Positions 9,043 to 18,673 are shown, counted from the first letter of the stretch. The stretch: DNA of 64,000 nt from DASVVT01 sp036386415 (GCA_036386415.1 DASVVT010000027.1:1-64000), one strand, 5' to 3'. Notes: generated by a model not told the origin, from the letters alone. Made by a program: numbers and translations.

Positions 9043-9969
9043 TTAGTCGTCCGGTAAGAAGATCATATCGTAGTAGCCATGCAGCTTGTATCCTGCTTTG
9101 CTGTAGAAGGCTTGCGCGTTGCGGTTCTGCTCATCGACGAGCAGGCAGACACACTTTGTGCGTTGCAGAAGGATGCGGCTCAACTGCGAAAAGCAACGCA
9201 GGCCGTAGCCTTTACCGCGCTCTGCCGGATCGACGTAGATGCCCTCCAGGTAGATTACTTCAGGCGTGTCGGAGATAACGTCCGCCTTGAAGATCAGGCG
9301 ACCGTTGTCATCGACCCAGACCCATACGCGTCCCTGCTCTATGCGGCGCGCGCAGCGCCGTTGAAAACCCTCGGGGTCAATCTCCATCGGGTTCAGGCCG
9401 TTCAATTCGAGTGTCACGCGGGCGTGCACCTGCACGACCCGCTCAAGATCATCGAGCGTGGCCTGGCGCAGACCGTTCACGGCTTCATGCACTTCGATAG
9501 GCCACTGCTGTTCGAACAGCAGTTCACGGCAGACCAGACGCGGCTTCTCCTGAGACCTGGCGTAATAGCGCCAGAACTGTTTGGTCTTCTTTTGTTCGGT
9601 CACGACCATGCGCGCCAGCCTGCACTGTTGCGTCAGACGCGCAAAGGCTTCGAGCGCGGCGCGGCTGCGCGCTTCGATCAAGGTCAGGTGGCCGATCAGG
9701 GCGACGCCCTGAAGGCGACCCTGCGCATCACGGCACTCGTAGAACGTGCCGCGATTCAAAGAGCTCACCAATCCGTTATCGCGTATGTAGCTCGCCATGA
9801 TGATGTTGTGGACATGGCGCACGGCGAGAAAGGCCAGGACTTCCGACTTATGCCTGTGGGTGAGCGGGCGGACGGTCAAAGGGCGAGTCGTCGTTGACGC
9901 CGAAGCGTGCCGGAAGAGTCGAGACGTCGTCAACTTCTTCGGCATAGATTGCGAGGCTGATTGAGGCAT
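9043..9969 (-). CDS. GNAT family N-acetyltransferase with extra N-terminal domain
   Basis: The protein is 308 aa. The C-terminal 130 residues form a GNAT fold with the acetyl-CoA binding motif in YVDPAERGKGYG, preceded by a beta strand (VIYLEGI) and followed by the usual NRNAQAFYSKAGY segment. The N-terminal half (about 40-160) is a DUF4081-like domain often fused to GNATs in high-GC bacteria. The acceptor substrate cannot be inferred. It is monocistronic, facing away from the protease gene by position but on the same strand. A signal-like N-terminus is absent, so it is cytoplasmic. Confidence 0.75.
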   Translation of the reverse strand: MPQSASQSMPKKLTTSRLFRHASASTTTRPLTVRPLTHRHKSEVLAFLAVRHVHNIIMASYIRDNGLVSSLNRGTFYECRDAQGRLQGVALIGHLTLIEARSRAALEAFARLTQQCRLARMVVTEQKKTKQFWRYYARSQEKPRLVCRELLFEQQWPIEVHEAVNGLRQATLDDLERVVQVHARVTLELNGLNPMEIDPEGFQRRCARRIEQGRVWVWVDDNGRLIFKADVISDTPEVIYLEGIYVDPAERGKGYGLRCFSQLSRILLQRTKCVCLLVDEQNRNAQAFYSKAGYKLHGYYDMIFLPDD

Positions 9970-10045
9970 GTGGAGTCGTCCTTCAGTGCTTATCTATAGC
10001 CGGCTGATTCAACGACGAAGCGCGCCCGCCGCCGTAGCTTCAGGA

Positions 10046-12064
10046 TCACCAATAGTACGGATAATTCGCATTCGGATTATTGTTCGGGTTATTGTCCTGA
10101 ATTAACGGCATTTTGCTCGTGTTATCACCATTGATCATATTCTTCAAAGACTGAAGCCTGATCTGGTCGCTTGCCAGAACGCCGTCGCTCGCCAAGACGC
10201 CGTCGTCCGTGACGACGTTATCGCTCGCGAGGACTCCACCGGCGAGATATACATCGCCGCGCCCCATGATCGTCCCGTCACTGGTAATGATCGTGTCGCT
10301 CGCCAGAACTCCGTTTGTAATCAGGGATGAATCCACGGTCGGGCCGTTATCGCTCGCCAGCACGCCGTCGCTCGCCAGCACGCCCAGAGCATAGATCTTC
10401 TGGTACTTGAGGAACAGGTTGTTGCCCTTGATAAAAGCCTGCCCGGCGACGATTCCCTGCGCCCAGGAGAAATTCTGGCCGGCGATGGTCGTGCGCGCGG
10501 TCGGGAGTTTCGCGCCCGGTTTCAGCAGCGCTGCGCCCAACGGGGTGTTCGCTGACAGATCGGTGCGGATCAGCTTCGCCAGGCGGACTGCACCCTCAAT
10601 GTTGAGCTGGCCTGCGCCCTGCTCGAGCATATTGAAATTACGCAGCGGCTGCGCCGTCCACATCAGTATCGCCTTGATGAGGTTCGGCGTCAGATTCGGA
10701 TTGATTTGTAGGAGCAGCGCGATGGCGCCCGCGACGACCGGCGTCGCCACTGAAGTGCCGTTCATGAGCATCGTGTCGCGCTCTTCAGCATCCGAACAGT
10801 CGGCGTCCAGTTGCGTCTCATTTAGGTCGTGGAGTTCATTATCGGGGTAAAGATCATCTTCGGGTTTCGCTTTCGCAGCAATTATTTTATTGCCGGGCGC
10901 GACCAGGTCGGGCTTGATGAGATTATCGTGATGCCTGACGCGGCTGCTATCCGTCCAGTAGCTGCGCGTCGGCCCGCGCGAGCTGTAAGTGGTGACGCCA
11001 TCGTCTGCGCGGCCATTCGTCCCGAAGGTGTTGGTTGCGCCGACGGTGATGGCCGAAGGCTCGTTGCCGGGCGTGTGAATAAGCCCGTACATCTTGTTGC
11101 CGTTGGTGTCTTTGCCGTTGTTGCCGGCTGCGGCGACGACCACTATTCCAGCGTCAACCATCCGGCGAACGGCTTTGCACAAGGGGTCGTTCCGGTAAGA
11201 GACGGCGGAGAGCATGCCGAGGCTCAGGTTGACGATACGAATATTGTATTTAGCGCGATTGGTCACAACCCAGTTAAGACCTTTGAGAACGATGGAGACA
11301 GTGCCCCTGCCGTGTGCGTTCAGCACTCGCACGTTAATGAGTCTGGCGTTCGGGGCGATGCCGATATAGCTGGCATTCGCGATTCGCCCATTACCGGCGG
11401 CGACTGAAGCGACGTGCGTGCCGTGCCCGTACACGTCGTCGTTTTCTCCTTCGGCGAAATTAGCGTCCAGCGGCTCGGAGACACGCCTGTTGCCGCCATT
11501 ATCCGTGGTCGAGACCCGGCCATTTTGAAATGATTCGTGATTCTTATAGATACCGGAATCGAGGATCGCGATACCGATGCCCGTGCCGTCGAGACTGGTC
11601 TGCGAAGGGACGCGCGGGCGCACGGCATCCGCGCCGGTGGTGGCCGAAAGATGGCCGAGCTTCCTCACCTCGCCGTCGAAAGAGATGTATGAGACTTCGT
11701 CGCAGGCGGCCAGTTCGGCGACCGCGCTGGCAGGCAGCTCGGCCGCGAGCGCGTTGAAGTTTTCAAACTTGCTGTTGACACGCACGCTGTCGCGCCCGAG
11801 GATAGATTTGACGCCGTTGCCAGGCGCTGCCTTCAACTGGAGGATGACTTTGACGCGACCCCTATTCTCGGAGGCGACAACCTTCTCGCGCAGGTCCGGG
11901 GCGATCTTCTCTTGCGAGGAGAGTGAAGTTGACCGCACGCTGCTCTGATCCGCCAGAGACTCTGCCCTGGTGCTCTCCGTCACCAGTATTCCGGCAACCA
12001 GAGAGAGCATCAACAAGCATGAGGTGAAGATCGTAGTCGTGTTTGAACGCTTCATGGTTTTCAT
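10046..12064 (-). CDS. secreted subtilisin-like serine protease (S8) with GVLASD repeat tail
   Basis: The protein is 672 aa. The N-terminus is a signal peptide (start at 12064 or at the second Met, 12055). An inhibitor-I9-like propeptide spans about 50-130. The catalytic triad is visible: Asp in GIAILDSGIYKNH near 169, His in YGHGTHVASVAAGNG near 215, and Ser in NGTSVATPVVAGA near 436. The last 110 residues contain at least seven GVLASD-type repeats followed by an Asn/Pro-rich end (NNPNNNPNANYPYYW). Role: extracellular proteolysis. The repeat tail is not part of the S8 fold; I infer a surface-anchoring or secretion role. Confidence 0.9.
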   Translation of the reverse strand: MKTMKRSNTTTIFTSCLLMLSLVAGILVTESTRAESLADQSSVRSTSLSSQEKIAPDLREKVVASENRGRVKVILQLKAAPGNGVKSILGRDSVRVNSKFENFNALAAELPASAVAELAACDEVSYISFDGEVRKLGHLSATTGADAVRPRVPSQTSLDGTGIGIAILDSGIYKNHESFQNGRVSTTDNGGNRRVSEPLDANFAEGENDDVYGHGTHVASVAAGNGRIANASYIGIAPNARLINVRVLNAHGRGTVSIVLKGLNWVVTNRAKYNIRIVNLSLGMLSAVSYRNDPLCKAVRRMVDAGIVVVAAAGNNGKDTNGNKMYGLIHTPGNEPSAITVGATNTFGTNGRADDGVTTYSSRGPTRSYWTDSSRVRHHDNLIKPDLVAPGNKIIAAKAKPEDDLYPDNELHDLNETQLDADCSDAEERDTMLMNGTSVATPVVAGAIALLLQINPNLTPNLIKAILMWTAQPLRNFNMLEQGAGQLNIEGAVRLAKLIRTDLSANTPLGAALLKPGAKLPTARTTIAGQNFSWAQGIVAGQAFIKGNNLFLKYQKIYALGVLASDGVLASDNGPTVDSSLITNGVLASDTIITSDGTIMGRGDVYLAGGVLASDNVVTDDGVLASDGVLASDQIRLQSLKNMINGDNTSKMPLIQDNNPNNNPNANYPYYW

Positions 12065-12754
12065 TTCAACTTCTCGACTCGGGGCTTATAAAATTTATGA
12101 AGACCCTCAGGATAATGAATCGGGTTTCGAGGGTTGAGCAGGGATGCCTGATCGGCTCTCCCCCAGACCATCAGCGATGATTGTCTGATCGCTCATTTTA
12201 TTATATGAGCAACATTCATGCCAGCCACTGTCACGTGCGCGTATAGACCATGCCCACCCGTCGCCAAGCTCCGCAAAAGCCTAAAACCCTAGTAAAATGG
12301 CCTAAATCCTTATTCGCTTGAGCCCTTGCCCTGATCCACCCGTCGAAATTATACACGGCTATTGCGTCTTAGCACCCATTCTCCCCTGCATACCCCGTTC
12401 GCATCGCATACTTCGTTCGCACTTATGCTGAACCCCCTGTATTTACTGGCTTTTACACAACAAAAAGGTCAGGCAGCCGATATTCCGGAGCGAGCTGCGA
12501 ACAAAGTATGCATTCGGGCTGATTCTCGCCGTAACCATCGGCCAAGTCGGCTTGCAGTACATTAAACAGCCTCTTTTTGCCCCTTTTTCCTACGCCAAAT
12601 GCTTTGTCGCAAAGTTGGCACAATAGTTGTAGTGAGCAGTAGCGGGCTGGTTGTCATTATCGCAAGAGAGATTGAAACGGCAGCCCTTACGAAACGAGAC
12701 CGGTTGAGCCGGGCACTCATAACCAATTCATTCAAGACAGAAAGGTAGCACGCA
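12065..12754. other. 690-bp divergent intergenic region
   Basis: It separates the minus-strand protease and the plus-strand secreted protein, so promoters for both should lie here. It is AT-richer than its surroundings. I see no conserved gene; the 107-aa minus-strand frame reaching into it overlaps the secreted-protein gene and looks like a shadow. Confidence 0.5.
12615..12631 (+). promoter_or_regulatory. possible sigma-54 (-24/-12) promoter
   Basis: TTGGCAC, a 5-nt gap, then TTGTA. The GG of the -24 box and the TTG of the -12 box are correctly spaced, but the invariant GC at -12 is GT. It lies about 125 bp upstream of the first gene of the secreted-protein cluster, which ends in a sigma-54 activator gene. 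Confidence 0.3.
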
Positions 12755-13459
12755 ATGTTATTCCTAAAAAATAGAGCCAGTTCATTTCGTTTACTTCTCA
12801 CCAGCATGGCTGCACTGCTCATCATGCTGACCGTCTCCTCCTCAGCTTTCGCCGGGAAAGAATGTAGCTTCTTCTCCGTGACCATCGGAGAGAAGACCTA
12901 TACAGCCGCAGGCGGCGACATCCGCTTGATCCTGCCCGCCGCACAGGTCAAAGGGCAGACCGCGACGGTCAAAGGTACTTTCGTAGAGTTCGAGGTGGAC
13001 TTGGACACCTTCACCGTCACCGACTACATACTGACGGGCGCGCCCTCATCCAGTGATGTCACGGGAGGCCGCCGCACGCGCGTCTTCGTTAGTCAGACGC
13101 CGCAACTCGCCAATCCTCTGACAAGCAACCTCGAACTGCGCCTCTCAAGGGAGAGAGTGAAACTGATCCGCGCCGGTCGTGGGGCGAAGATGAAGGTTGA
13201 TGCCCTGGACTGTACACAGGGCGACATCTTCGATCTGGAGTCCGATTTTGCCATCAAGGTCGCGCACGTCCTTGACGCGGCCTTCCATTACTACAAGGAC
13301 GCGGCGGGACGCACCATGTTCACGAACGGCAAAGTCATCGGTCGCGAAAGCCCGGACCTGGCAAGACTACTCTCCAGGACGACCAGGACTTCTCAATGGC
13401 AGCTCGATGCCGGCGGTAACGTGGACGCCGTCTTCGGCCAGGACGCCGTGCGACAGTAA
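12755..13459 (+). CDS. secreted protein of unknown function
   Basis: The protein is 234 aa. The ATG follows an AAAGG about 10 bp upstream. A classical signal peptide covers residues 1-33 (hydrophobic MAALLIMLTVSSSAFAG). The mature part has no repeats or known motif; it contains two Cys (KECSFF and DALDCTQGD) that could pair. The fold looks beta-rich in the first half. It opens a run of three co-directional secreted-protein genes ahead of a sigma-54 activator. I do not recognise the family. Confidence 0.7.
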   Translation: MLFLKNRASSFRLLLTSMAALLIMLTVSSSAFAGKECSFFSVTIGEKTYTAAGGDIRLILPAAQVKGQTATVKGTFVEFEVDLDTFTVTDYILTGAPSSSDVTGGRRTRVFVSQTPQLANPLTSNLELRLSRERVKLIRAGRGAKMKVDALDCTQGDIFDLESDFAIKVAHVLDAAFHYYKDAAGRTMFTNGKVIGRESPDLARLLSRTTRTSQWQLDAGGNVDAVFGQDAVRQ

Positions 13460-13527
13460 CCGTTATCCCCGATTCAGCAAGATAAGCAACTGTAACCCCC
13501 TTGACCCTTAATGTGACCCATTCATAA

Positions 13528-13563
13528 CTCACAGCCAGCCGCTTACTCACGGCTGGCTGTGAG
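13528..13563. terminator. 14-bp perfect hairpin
   Basis: Arms at 13528-13541 and 13550-13563 are perfectly complementary with an 8-nt loop. It lies between two plus-strand secreted-protein genes, just ahead of the ribosome-binding site of the second. No T-run follows, so it may stabilise or attenuate the transcript and not end it. Confidence 0.5.
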
Positions 13564-13584
13564 AAGAAAAAAGTAGGAGAAAAA

Positions 13585-14415
13585 ATGAAAAAGATCGTTA
13601 CCCTCGCTTACACGTTGGCCGCACTGATGGTGCTCGCCACCGCCCCCATGATCGCACGGGCTAATATCCAGGATCGCCCGTACGATTTCACAGATAACTT
13701 CTACCGGATGAACGGCGTTGACCCGGCGAAAATCCAGGGCCGCCGCAGCGGAGCTGACAACCTCTCTATATTTGATACGCCATTATTGTCGACCCGCCGA
13801 AACGTCAGAGTGATTCTGACGCTCCCGGCCTACAACCACAGCGGCGCGCCCTTCTTCTGGACTGTCATGGGCGAGCTTTTCAACGACGGTTTTCTCAACA
13901 ACGCCGCCGGTCAGAAGGCGCGGCAGACCGCCGACAACATGATCGAATACGTCTTTCCGACGAAGGACGGTAACCCCATCGGTCTCGGCAACCTGCGCCA
14001 GTCCGTCATGCTCGACATGCGCAACGGCTACTTCAGCAACAACCCTCTGGGCTTGTGGACGCACGTCTGGGTCAGCTACACGGATCGCGCTTTCAACACG
14101 ACGGCAGGCCGCCAGGTGCTCGCCGATCTGGCGAAGAGAAACGGCCTCGCCACCGACGGCACACCGATCATCAAGAACTTGAGCGAGCTGGACAATCTCT
14201 TCAGCAAGGGACTGGCCGCCAAGCGCCTGCGCAACCCGAACGGCTCGGAAGGCCCGACCTACAGCATCTGCCCGGTCATTAAAGACCCGCGCAACGGCGG
14301 AATCGCGCCTGATGCTTTCCTCGCCTACACGCGCAAAGCGGACGGGACGCCCCTGGAGCCGATGTTTCTCAATCACTTTAACAGTCTGAAAACCACAGGC
14401 GATTGGGCTCCCTAA
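13585..14415 (+). CDS. secreted protein of unknown function
   Basis: The protein is 276 aa. The start is supported by GTAGGAG 6 bp before the ATG. A signal peptide spans residues 1-27 (MKKIVTLAYTLAALMVLATA). The mature part is rich in Asn, Arg and aromatic residues and has no motif I know; YSICPVIKDPRNGG near the C-terminus holds its only obvious Cys. It lies in a cluster of exported proteins followed by a sigma-54 activator, which suggests a shared regulatory or extracellular role (inference). Confidence 0.7.
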   Translation: MKKIVTLAYTLAALMVLATAPMIARANIQDRPYDFTDNFYRMNGVDPAKIQGRRSGADNLSIFDTPLLSTRRNVRVILTLPAYNHSGAPFFWTVMGELFNDGFLNNAAGQKARQTADNMIEYVFPTKDGNPIGLGNLRQSVMLDMRNGYFSNNPLGLWTHVWVSYTDRAFNTTAGRQVLADLAKRNGLATDGTPIIKNLSELDNLFSKGLAAKRLRNPNGSEGPTYSICPVIKDPRNGGIAPDAFLAYTRKADGTPLEPMFLNHFNSLKTTGDWAP

Positions 14416-14421
14416 TCTTAT

Positions 14422-14460
14422 CAACGCAGTGACTCCTGACTTACAGGAGTCACTGCGTTG
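14422..14460. terminator. 17-bp perfect hairpin after the secreted-protein gene
   Basis: Arms at 14422-14438 and 14444-14460, perfect over 17 bp with a 5-nt loop, start 6 bp after the stop codon of the preceding gene. A T-run is lacking, but position and stability suit a transcription terminator or mRNA 3' stabiliser. Confidence 0.6.
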
Positions 14461-14527
14461 ACGGCTTTCGACTTTCGACGACCGCTTACACATATTGAGA
14501 CGAACATTACAGTCAATGGAGATCATC

Positions 14528-17233
14528 ATGTTACTCACCCCCACCAATCAACTCACGCGCCGTTTTTTTTCCACTCTATTTATCGCTTTATTAGGATTGC
14601 TTTGCGCAGCGCACTCGTCTTCGGCGCAAACCGTCACCTTCAGCGGCAGACAACTCCAGACCGGCGGCCAGTATCAGGTGGCCTCCGATTTCAACGCCGA
14701 CGGCAAGATGGATCTCGCCGTCGCCGGTCTCAAACTTGAGGTGTTGATGGGCAATGGCGACGGCTCGTTTCAGCCCAGCGTCAAATACGCGGTCGCCAAT
14801 GGCTTCAAGAGCATCCCGCAGGGCATCACGACCGCAGACTTCAACGGCGACAATAAGCTCGACCTGGCGCTTTCTCTTAACGACCCGATAGAAGTCGGGT
14901 TGTTCTTAGGTAACGGCGACGGCACGTTTCAACCGCTGAACAGATTTCCGACCAACGCCGTGGGGCTGCCAACCTCTCTCGTCGCCGCAGACTTTAACCG
15001 CGACGGTCGCCTCGACTTGATGACCTCCGACGAGTACTCGTGCAACACAGGCCCTTGCGTCATCACCAGGACGGTGACGCTCTTCTCAGGTAACGGCGAT
15101 GGTACGTTCCAAACCCCGCAGCAAATTGATGTCGGCACTGCGCCGACAAAGCTTGCGGTAGGAGATTTCGACCGCAACGGCTTCGTGGACGTGACGATTG
15201 CCGCCGGGCTGGGCAAAGTTTTCATTCTTTTAGGCAACGGCGACGGCACGTTTAGAGAGTTACCCGAAATCCCCATCATGGCGCAGGTGGATAACACGGA
15301 TGTCGCCGTCGGAGATTTTAACGGCGATACGGTTCAGGATTTAGTCATTGCCATAGATGCGGAGAGCAAATTCGGTATCCTGTTAGGCAACGGCGACGGC
15401 ACGTTTGCCGCTTTGAGCATCGTCGTTGACGTGGATCAGCAGCGACCCGCGTCGCTCACGCTCGGAGATATTAACCGCGACGGCAAGCAGGACGTCGTGA
15501 TAGGGCATAGCGACTGCTGTTCGGGCGCTCTGGACATGGGCGCGTTCGGGGTCATGTTCGGTAACGGCAACGGTACGTTTCAGCCTATCGCACGCTACAT
15601 CGTCCCCGCCAACGGCAGAATACAGCTCTCCGGCTGGAACCCGGTCGTCGCAGATTTCAACGGCGACAGCAAGCCGGACGTGGCTCTGAGCTTCACCAAC
15701 AACATCGGCGGGTCCACCTTCGGAACGCTCATCGCAACGAACACGACCGCTGTTGCGCCCGCGAGGCTGGCTCTCGGAACGATGAGTGCGAGCCCGGCGA
15801 GCCTCATCGGCGGCACGAACACTGAACTCAACATCCCGCTCGCACCCGGCGCTGTCGCCCCCGCAGGCAACCTGGCTTTCACCGTTACCACCAGCAACAA
15901 CACGGTCGCATACATAGATTTTTCACAAACATCTCCGCCGTTTCTGATGGTCGCGGGGATGACGAACCTGCGCTTTAAGATCGGTACGAATCAAGTGACC
16001 ACGCCGCAGAAAGTGACCATCACCGTCAACAATAAGAATCTGGGCAGCCGTAGCGTCAGCTTGACGGTCACGCCGCCAACCGAACCGCTCGCCGTCGGTT
16101 CGATTTCACTGCAACCCCCGGCTCTTTTTGGCGGCAACGATAGCGTCGGCGTGGTCAATCTGGCGACCGGGTATGTTGCGCCCGCAGGCGGCTCGCTCGT
16201 CACACTTACGAACGACAACCCGTCGCTCGTCACGATGCCGAAGAGCGTCACTATTCCGGCAGGGAAAACGAGTGTAGAGTTTCCGATTCAGACCTGGACG
16301 ACCGGCACGACGACGCCCGTCACAATCAGCGCCAGTTATGGCAACGTGACGAAGAGCGCTGTTTTGACTGTCAGCGCACCTTCGCAACCGGTTCCGATTT
16401 CAACAGTCACCCTCACCCCACAAACGGTCGTTGGCGGAAGCAATCAGGGCGTGCGCGTCTTGGTTACCTTAGCCGCCAATGCTCCGGACGATAGTGCGAC
16501 CATCATGTTGACCAGCAGCCGTCCTGATGTCGTCGCTCTTCCGCGCTCGATCAGCATCCCATTTTCATTTCAGAACTCGGCCTTCCATGACTTCATCGCC
16601 GCCGCCGTCACGGCTCCGACGCAGGTCACGATCACGGCGACCTACGGCGGGTCAAGCAAGAGCGCGATCTTAACCGTCACGCCTCCGGCGACGAACGCTC
16701 CGACCATGTCGTCATTCACCTTGAACCCGGCAAGCGTCGCGGGCGGAAGCTCATCACAGGGCACTATCACGCTGAGCGCCGCCGCTTCCGCACCGACGAC
16801 AATTAGCTTGACGAGTTCGAGCGCGATTGCCAACGTCCCGGCGAGCGTGACCGTACCGGCGGGCGCGAGCGTTGCGAACTTTACAGTCAACACGATATCC
16901 GTCTCTTCGCAGATTACGGCCACCATCAGCGCCACCTTGAACGGCATCTCGCGCAATGCAACGCTGACGCTCACTCCGACGGGCGATACGGTCAGCATCA
17001 CGCGCGCAGAATACACCGTCTCAACGCGCGTCTTACGCATTGAGGCGACGAGCACGCGTACGAACGCCACGCTGCAAGCACTGGTCACTTCAAGCGGTCA
17101 GATCATCGGGACGCTGACGAATCAGGGGGGCGGGAAATACAGCGCGGAGTTGAGCTGGTCAGTCAATCCGCAGAACATCACCGTAAAGAGCAGTTTCGGC
17201 GGGACGGCGACCCGCGCGGTGACGGCGAAATAA
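14528..17233 (+). CDS. secreted FG-GAP/VCBS repeat protein with Ig-like domains
   Basis: The protein is about 901 aa from the ATG at 14528. That start was chosen because GGAG lies 6 bp ahead and the sequence then gives a clean signal peptide (FFSTLFIALLGLLCAAHSSSAQT). Residues about 40-410 hold seven or more FG-GAP repeats with DFNGD/DGK-type Ca-binding loops and LLGNGDGTF signatures, a beta-propeller. Residues about 430-830 are several Ig-like/BACON-type beta-sandwich repeats (VGGSNQGVRV, SVTVPAG). The C-terminal 80 residues are a separate beta domain. Likely a surface adhesin or matrix protein; ligand unknown. Confidence 0.85.
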   Translation: MLLTPTNQLTRRFFSTLFIALLGLLCAAHSSSAQTVTFSGRQLQTGGQYQVASDFNADGKMDLAVAGLKLEVLMGNGDGSFQPSVKYAVANGFKSIPQGITTADFNGDNKLDLALSLNDPIEVGLFLGNGDGTFQPLNRFPTNAVGLPTSLVAADFNRDGRLDLMTSDEYSCNTGPCVITRTVTLFSGNGDGTFQTPQQIDVGTAPTKLAVGDFDRNGFVDVTIAAGLGKVFILLGNGDGTFRELPEIPIMAQVDNTDVAVGDFNGDTVQDLVIAIDAESKFGILLGNGDGTFAALSIVVDVDQQRPASLTLGDINRDGKQDVVIGHSDCCSGALDMGAFGVMFGNGNGTFQPIARYIVPANGRIQLSGWNPVVADFNGDSKPDVALSFTNNIGGSTFGTLIATNTTAVAPARLALGTMSASPASLIGGTNTELNIPLAPGAVAPAGNLAFTVTTSNNTVAYIDFSQTSPPFLMVAGMTNLRFKIGTNQVTTPQKVTITVNNKNLGSRSVSLTVTPPTEPLAVGSISLQPPALFGGNDSVGVVNLATGYVAPAGGSLVTLTNDNPSLVTMPKSVTIPAGKTSVEFPIQTWTTGTTTPVTISASYGNVTKSAVLTVSAPSQPVPISTVTLTPQTVVGGSNQGVRVLVTLAANAPDDSATIMLTSSRPDVVALPRSISIPFSFQNSAFHDFIAAAVTAPTQVTITATYGGSSKSAILTVTPPATNAPTMSSFTLNPASVAGGSSSQGTITLSAAASAPTTISLTSSSAIANVPASVTVPAGASVANFTVNTISVSSQITATISATLNGISRNATLTLTPTGDTVSITRAEYTVSTRVLRIEATSTRTNATLQALVTSSGQIIGTLTNQGGGKYSAELSWSVNPQNITVKSSFGGTATRAVTAK

Positions 17234-17320
17234 AAGATGGAAGCGCGCCGCCGCGCAATCCGGCGAGAGTTATCTCCTCGGCTCTCGTACATGATTCGTA
17301 AGCTATAAAGGATGTGGAAA

Positions 17321-18445
17321 ATGTCTAGAGCATTATCCGAAAAAAGAGCGATGGTAGATTACATCAAGCCAGTCTCACATGGTCAGTTGATGACGCTGGT
17401 CGAACCCGCACGGCCACTCGTTCCGGTTCGACCGCAGCATCCAGCGCTCGCGCCCGAGCGTGATGACGGAGCGTTCGGCCTGATCGGCAACAGCCCGAAG
17501 ATGCGTCAGGTGTATGAGACCATACGGCTGACGGCTCAGTCGGACGCGCCCGTCCTCGTCGAAGGCGAGAGCGGCACAGGCAAGGAGCTGATCGCCAGCG
17601 CCTTTCATCTTTACGGAACGCGCGCCGACCGCCCCTTCATCAGCATCAACTGCGCCGCCATTCCACAGGACCTCATCGAGTCGGAGTTGTTCGGCCACAA
17701 GAAGGGGGCTTTCACGGGGGCGGATCGCGACAAGCGCGGCCTGGTCGAGGCGGCGTCCGGGGGCACGCTCTTTTTAGACGAGATCGCGGAGATGCCTGCG
17801 CACCTGCAAACAAAACTGCTGCGCGTGATTCAGGAGCGGAAATTAAGACGGCTCGGCGACGAGCAGGAGACGGAAGTACACTTTCGCCTCGTCTCGGCGA
17901 CCAATCGCAACACCTCCCGGGCGATACAGGACGGCGCGTTGCGTGAAGACCTCTATTTCCGCCTGAGCACCATCAGGATCAAAGTGCCGCCGCTTCGTGA
18001 GCGACCCGATGACCTTCCGATACTGGCGCGGTTCTTCCTGGATCGGTATGGCGAGAAGTACGGCAAGCAAATCAAAGATATTTCACAGGCAGCCCTGCTG
18101 GTGCTGTTGCACCACGACTGGCCCGGCAACGTGCGCGAGCTTGAGAGCGCCATTGAGAGCGCAGTCCTCTTCTGCCAGGAAGAGCGGCTCGTCCCCGAAA
18201 ATCTGCCCGAACACATTCAGGCCAGCCAGCCAACCCGTTCTCCGTGCGTCATTCCCTCTCATCTCACGCTCGAAGAGTTGGAATGCGAAGCTATCCGCCA
18301 GACGCTCAAACGCACCAATGGTAACGTCAAAAGGACAGCCGAGATACTCAATATCAACCGCCCGAAGCTTTACCGTCGCATGAAAAAGTTCAAGCTTCAG
18401 AATCAGTGCGAGGATGAGGTTGTAGATGTCGCTCGGGAAGGATGA
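17321..18445 (+). CDS. sigma-54-dependent activator, AAA+ and Fis HTH, no receiver
   Basis: The protein is 374 aa if it begins at 17321 (AAAGG 9 bp upstream); an ATG at 17312 is too close to that site. A short basic N-terminus of about 50 residues replaces a sensory domain. The AAA+ module has Walker A GESGTGKE near 82, GAFTGA near 129, Walker B GTLFLDEIAEMP near 150 and REDLYFRLSTIRIKVPPLRER. The C-terminal Fis-type HTH is at about 330-362. Without an input domain it may be constitutively active or controlled in trans, as with PspF-type activators. It follows the secreted-protein genes and may regulate them (inference). Confidence 0.88.
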   Translation: MSRALSEKRAMVDYIKPVSHGQLMTLVEPARPLVPVRPQHPALAPERDDGAFGLIGNSPKMRQVYETIRLTAQSDAPVLVEGESGTGKELIASAFHLYGTRADRPFISINCAAIPQDLIESELFGHKKGAFTGADRDKRGLVEAASGGTLFLDEIAEMPAHLQTKLLRVIQERKLRRLGDEQETEVHFRLVSATNRNTSRAIQDGALREDLYFRLSTIRIKVPPLRERPDDLPILARFFLDRYGEKYGKQIKDISQAALLVLLHHDWPGNVRELESAIESAVLFCQEERLVPENLPEHIQASQPTRSPCVIPSHLTLEELECEAIRQTLKRTNGNVKRTAEILNINRPKLYRRMKKFKLQNQCEDEVVDVAREG

Positions 18446-18461
18446 ACAGGATAGCTCTGAC

Positions 18462-18602
18462 GACCTGATAGCAGAATAAAAGAAGGAGGGGGCGATCCAC
18501 GAAGTAACACGAAGCAACACGAAACATCTCCCCTCTGTTCGTGTTCTTTCGTGTCGATTAGTGGATCGTCCCCCGTCCTCTTTTCATTGCAACCTGGTAT
18601 TA
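18462..18602. repeat. dispersed hairpin element, copy 1
   Basis: An imperfect inverted repeat of about 38 bp per arm, built of CACGAAGTAA/ACACGAAGCA units (left about 18487-18524, right about 18538-18575). It is flanked by AAAAGAAGG on one side and GTCCTCTTTT followed by CTGGTAT on the other. The same arrangement recurs at 57911-58050. Confidence 0.75.
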
Positions 18603-18635
18603 CATTTTCCCTCGCCTTTTGCTCAAGCGATGAAT

Positions 18636-18673
18636 AAAAGAGCCGCCATGCTCGAAAGCAAAGCGGCCCTTTT
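18636..18673 (+). terminator. hairpin terminator
   Basis: AAAAGAGCCGC pairs with GCGGCCCTTTT with one mismatch, and the right arm ends in a T-run. It lies 190 bp after the plus-strand sigma-54 activator gene, beyond the dispersed hairpin element. Confidence 0.6.

Noticed and set aside
9079..9897. 272-aa plus-strand ORF opposite the GNAT gene
   Set aside because: Shadow of a clear GNAT acetyltransferase; composition not protein-like.
13783..14547. 254-aa minus-strand ORF opposite the secreted protein gene
   Set aside because: Antisense to a gene with a good signal peptide and ribosome-binding site; no own features.
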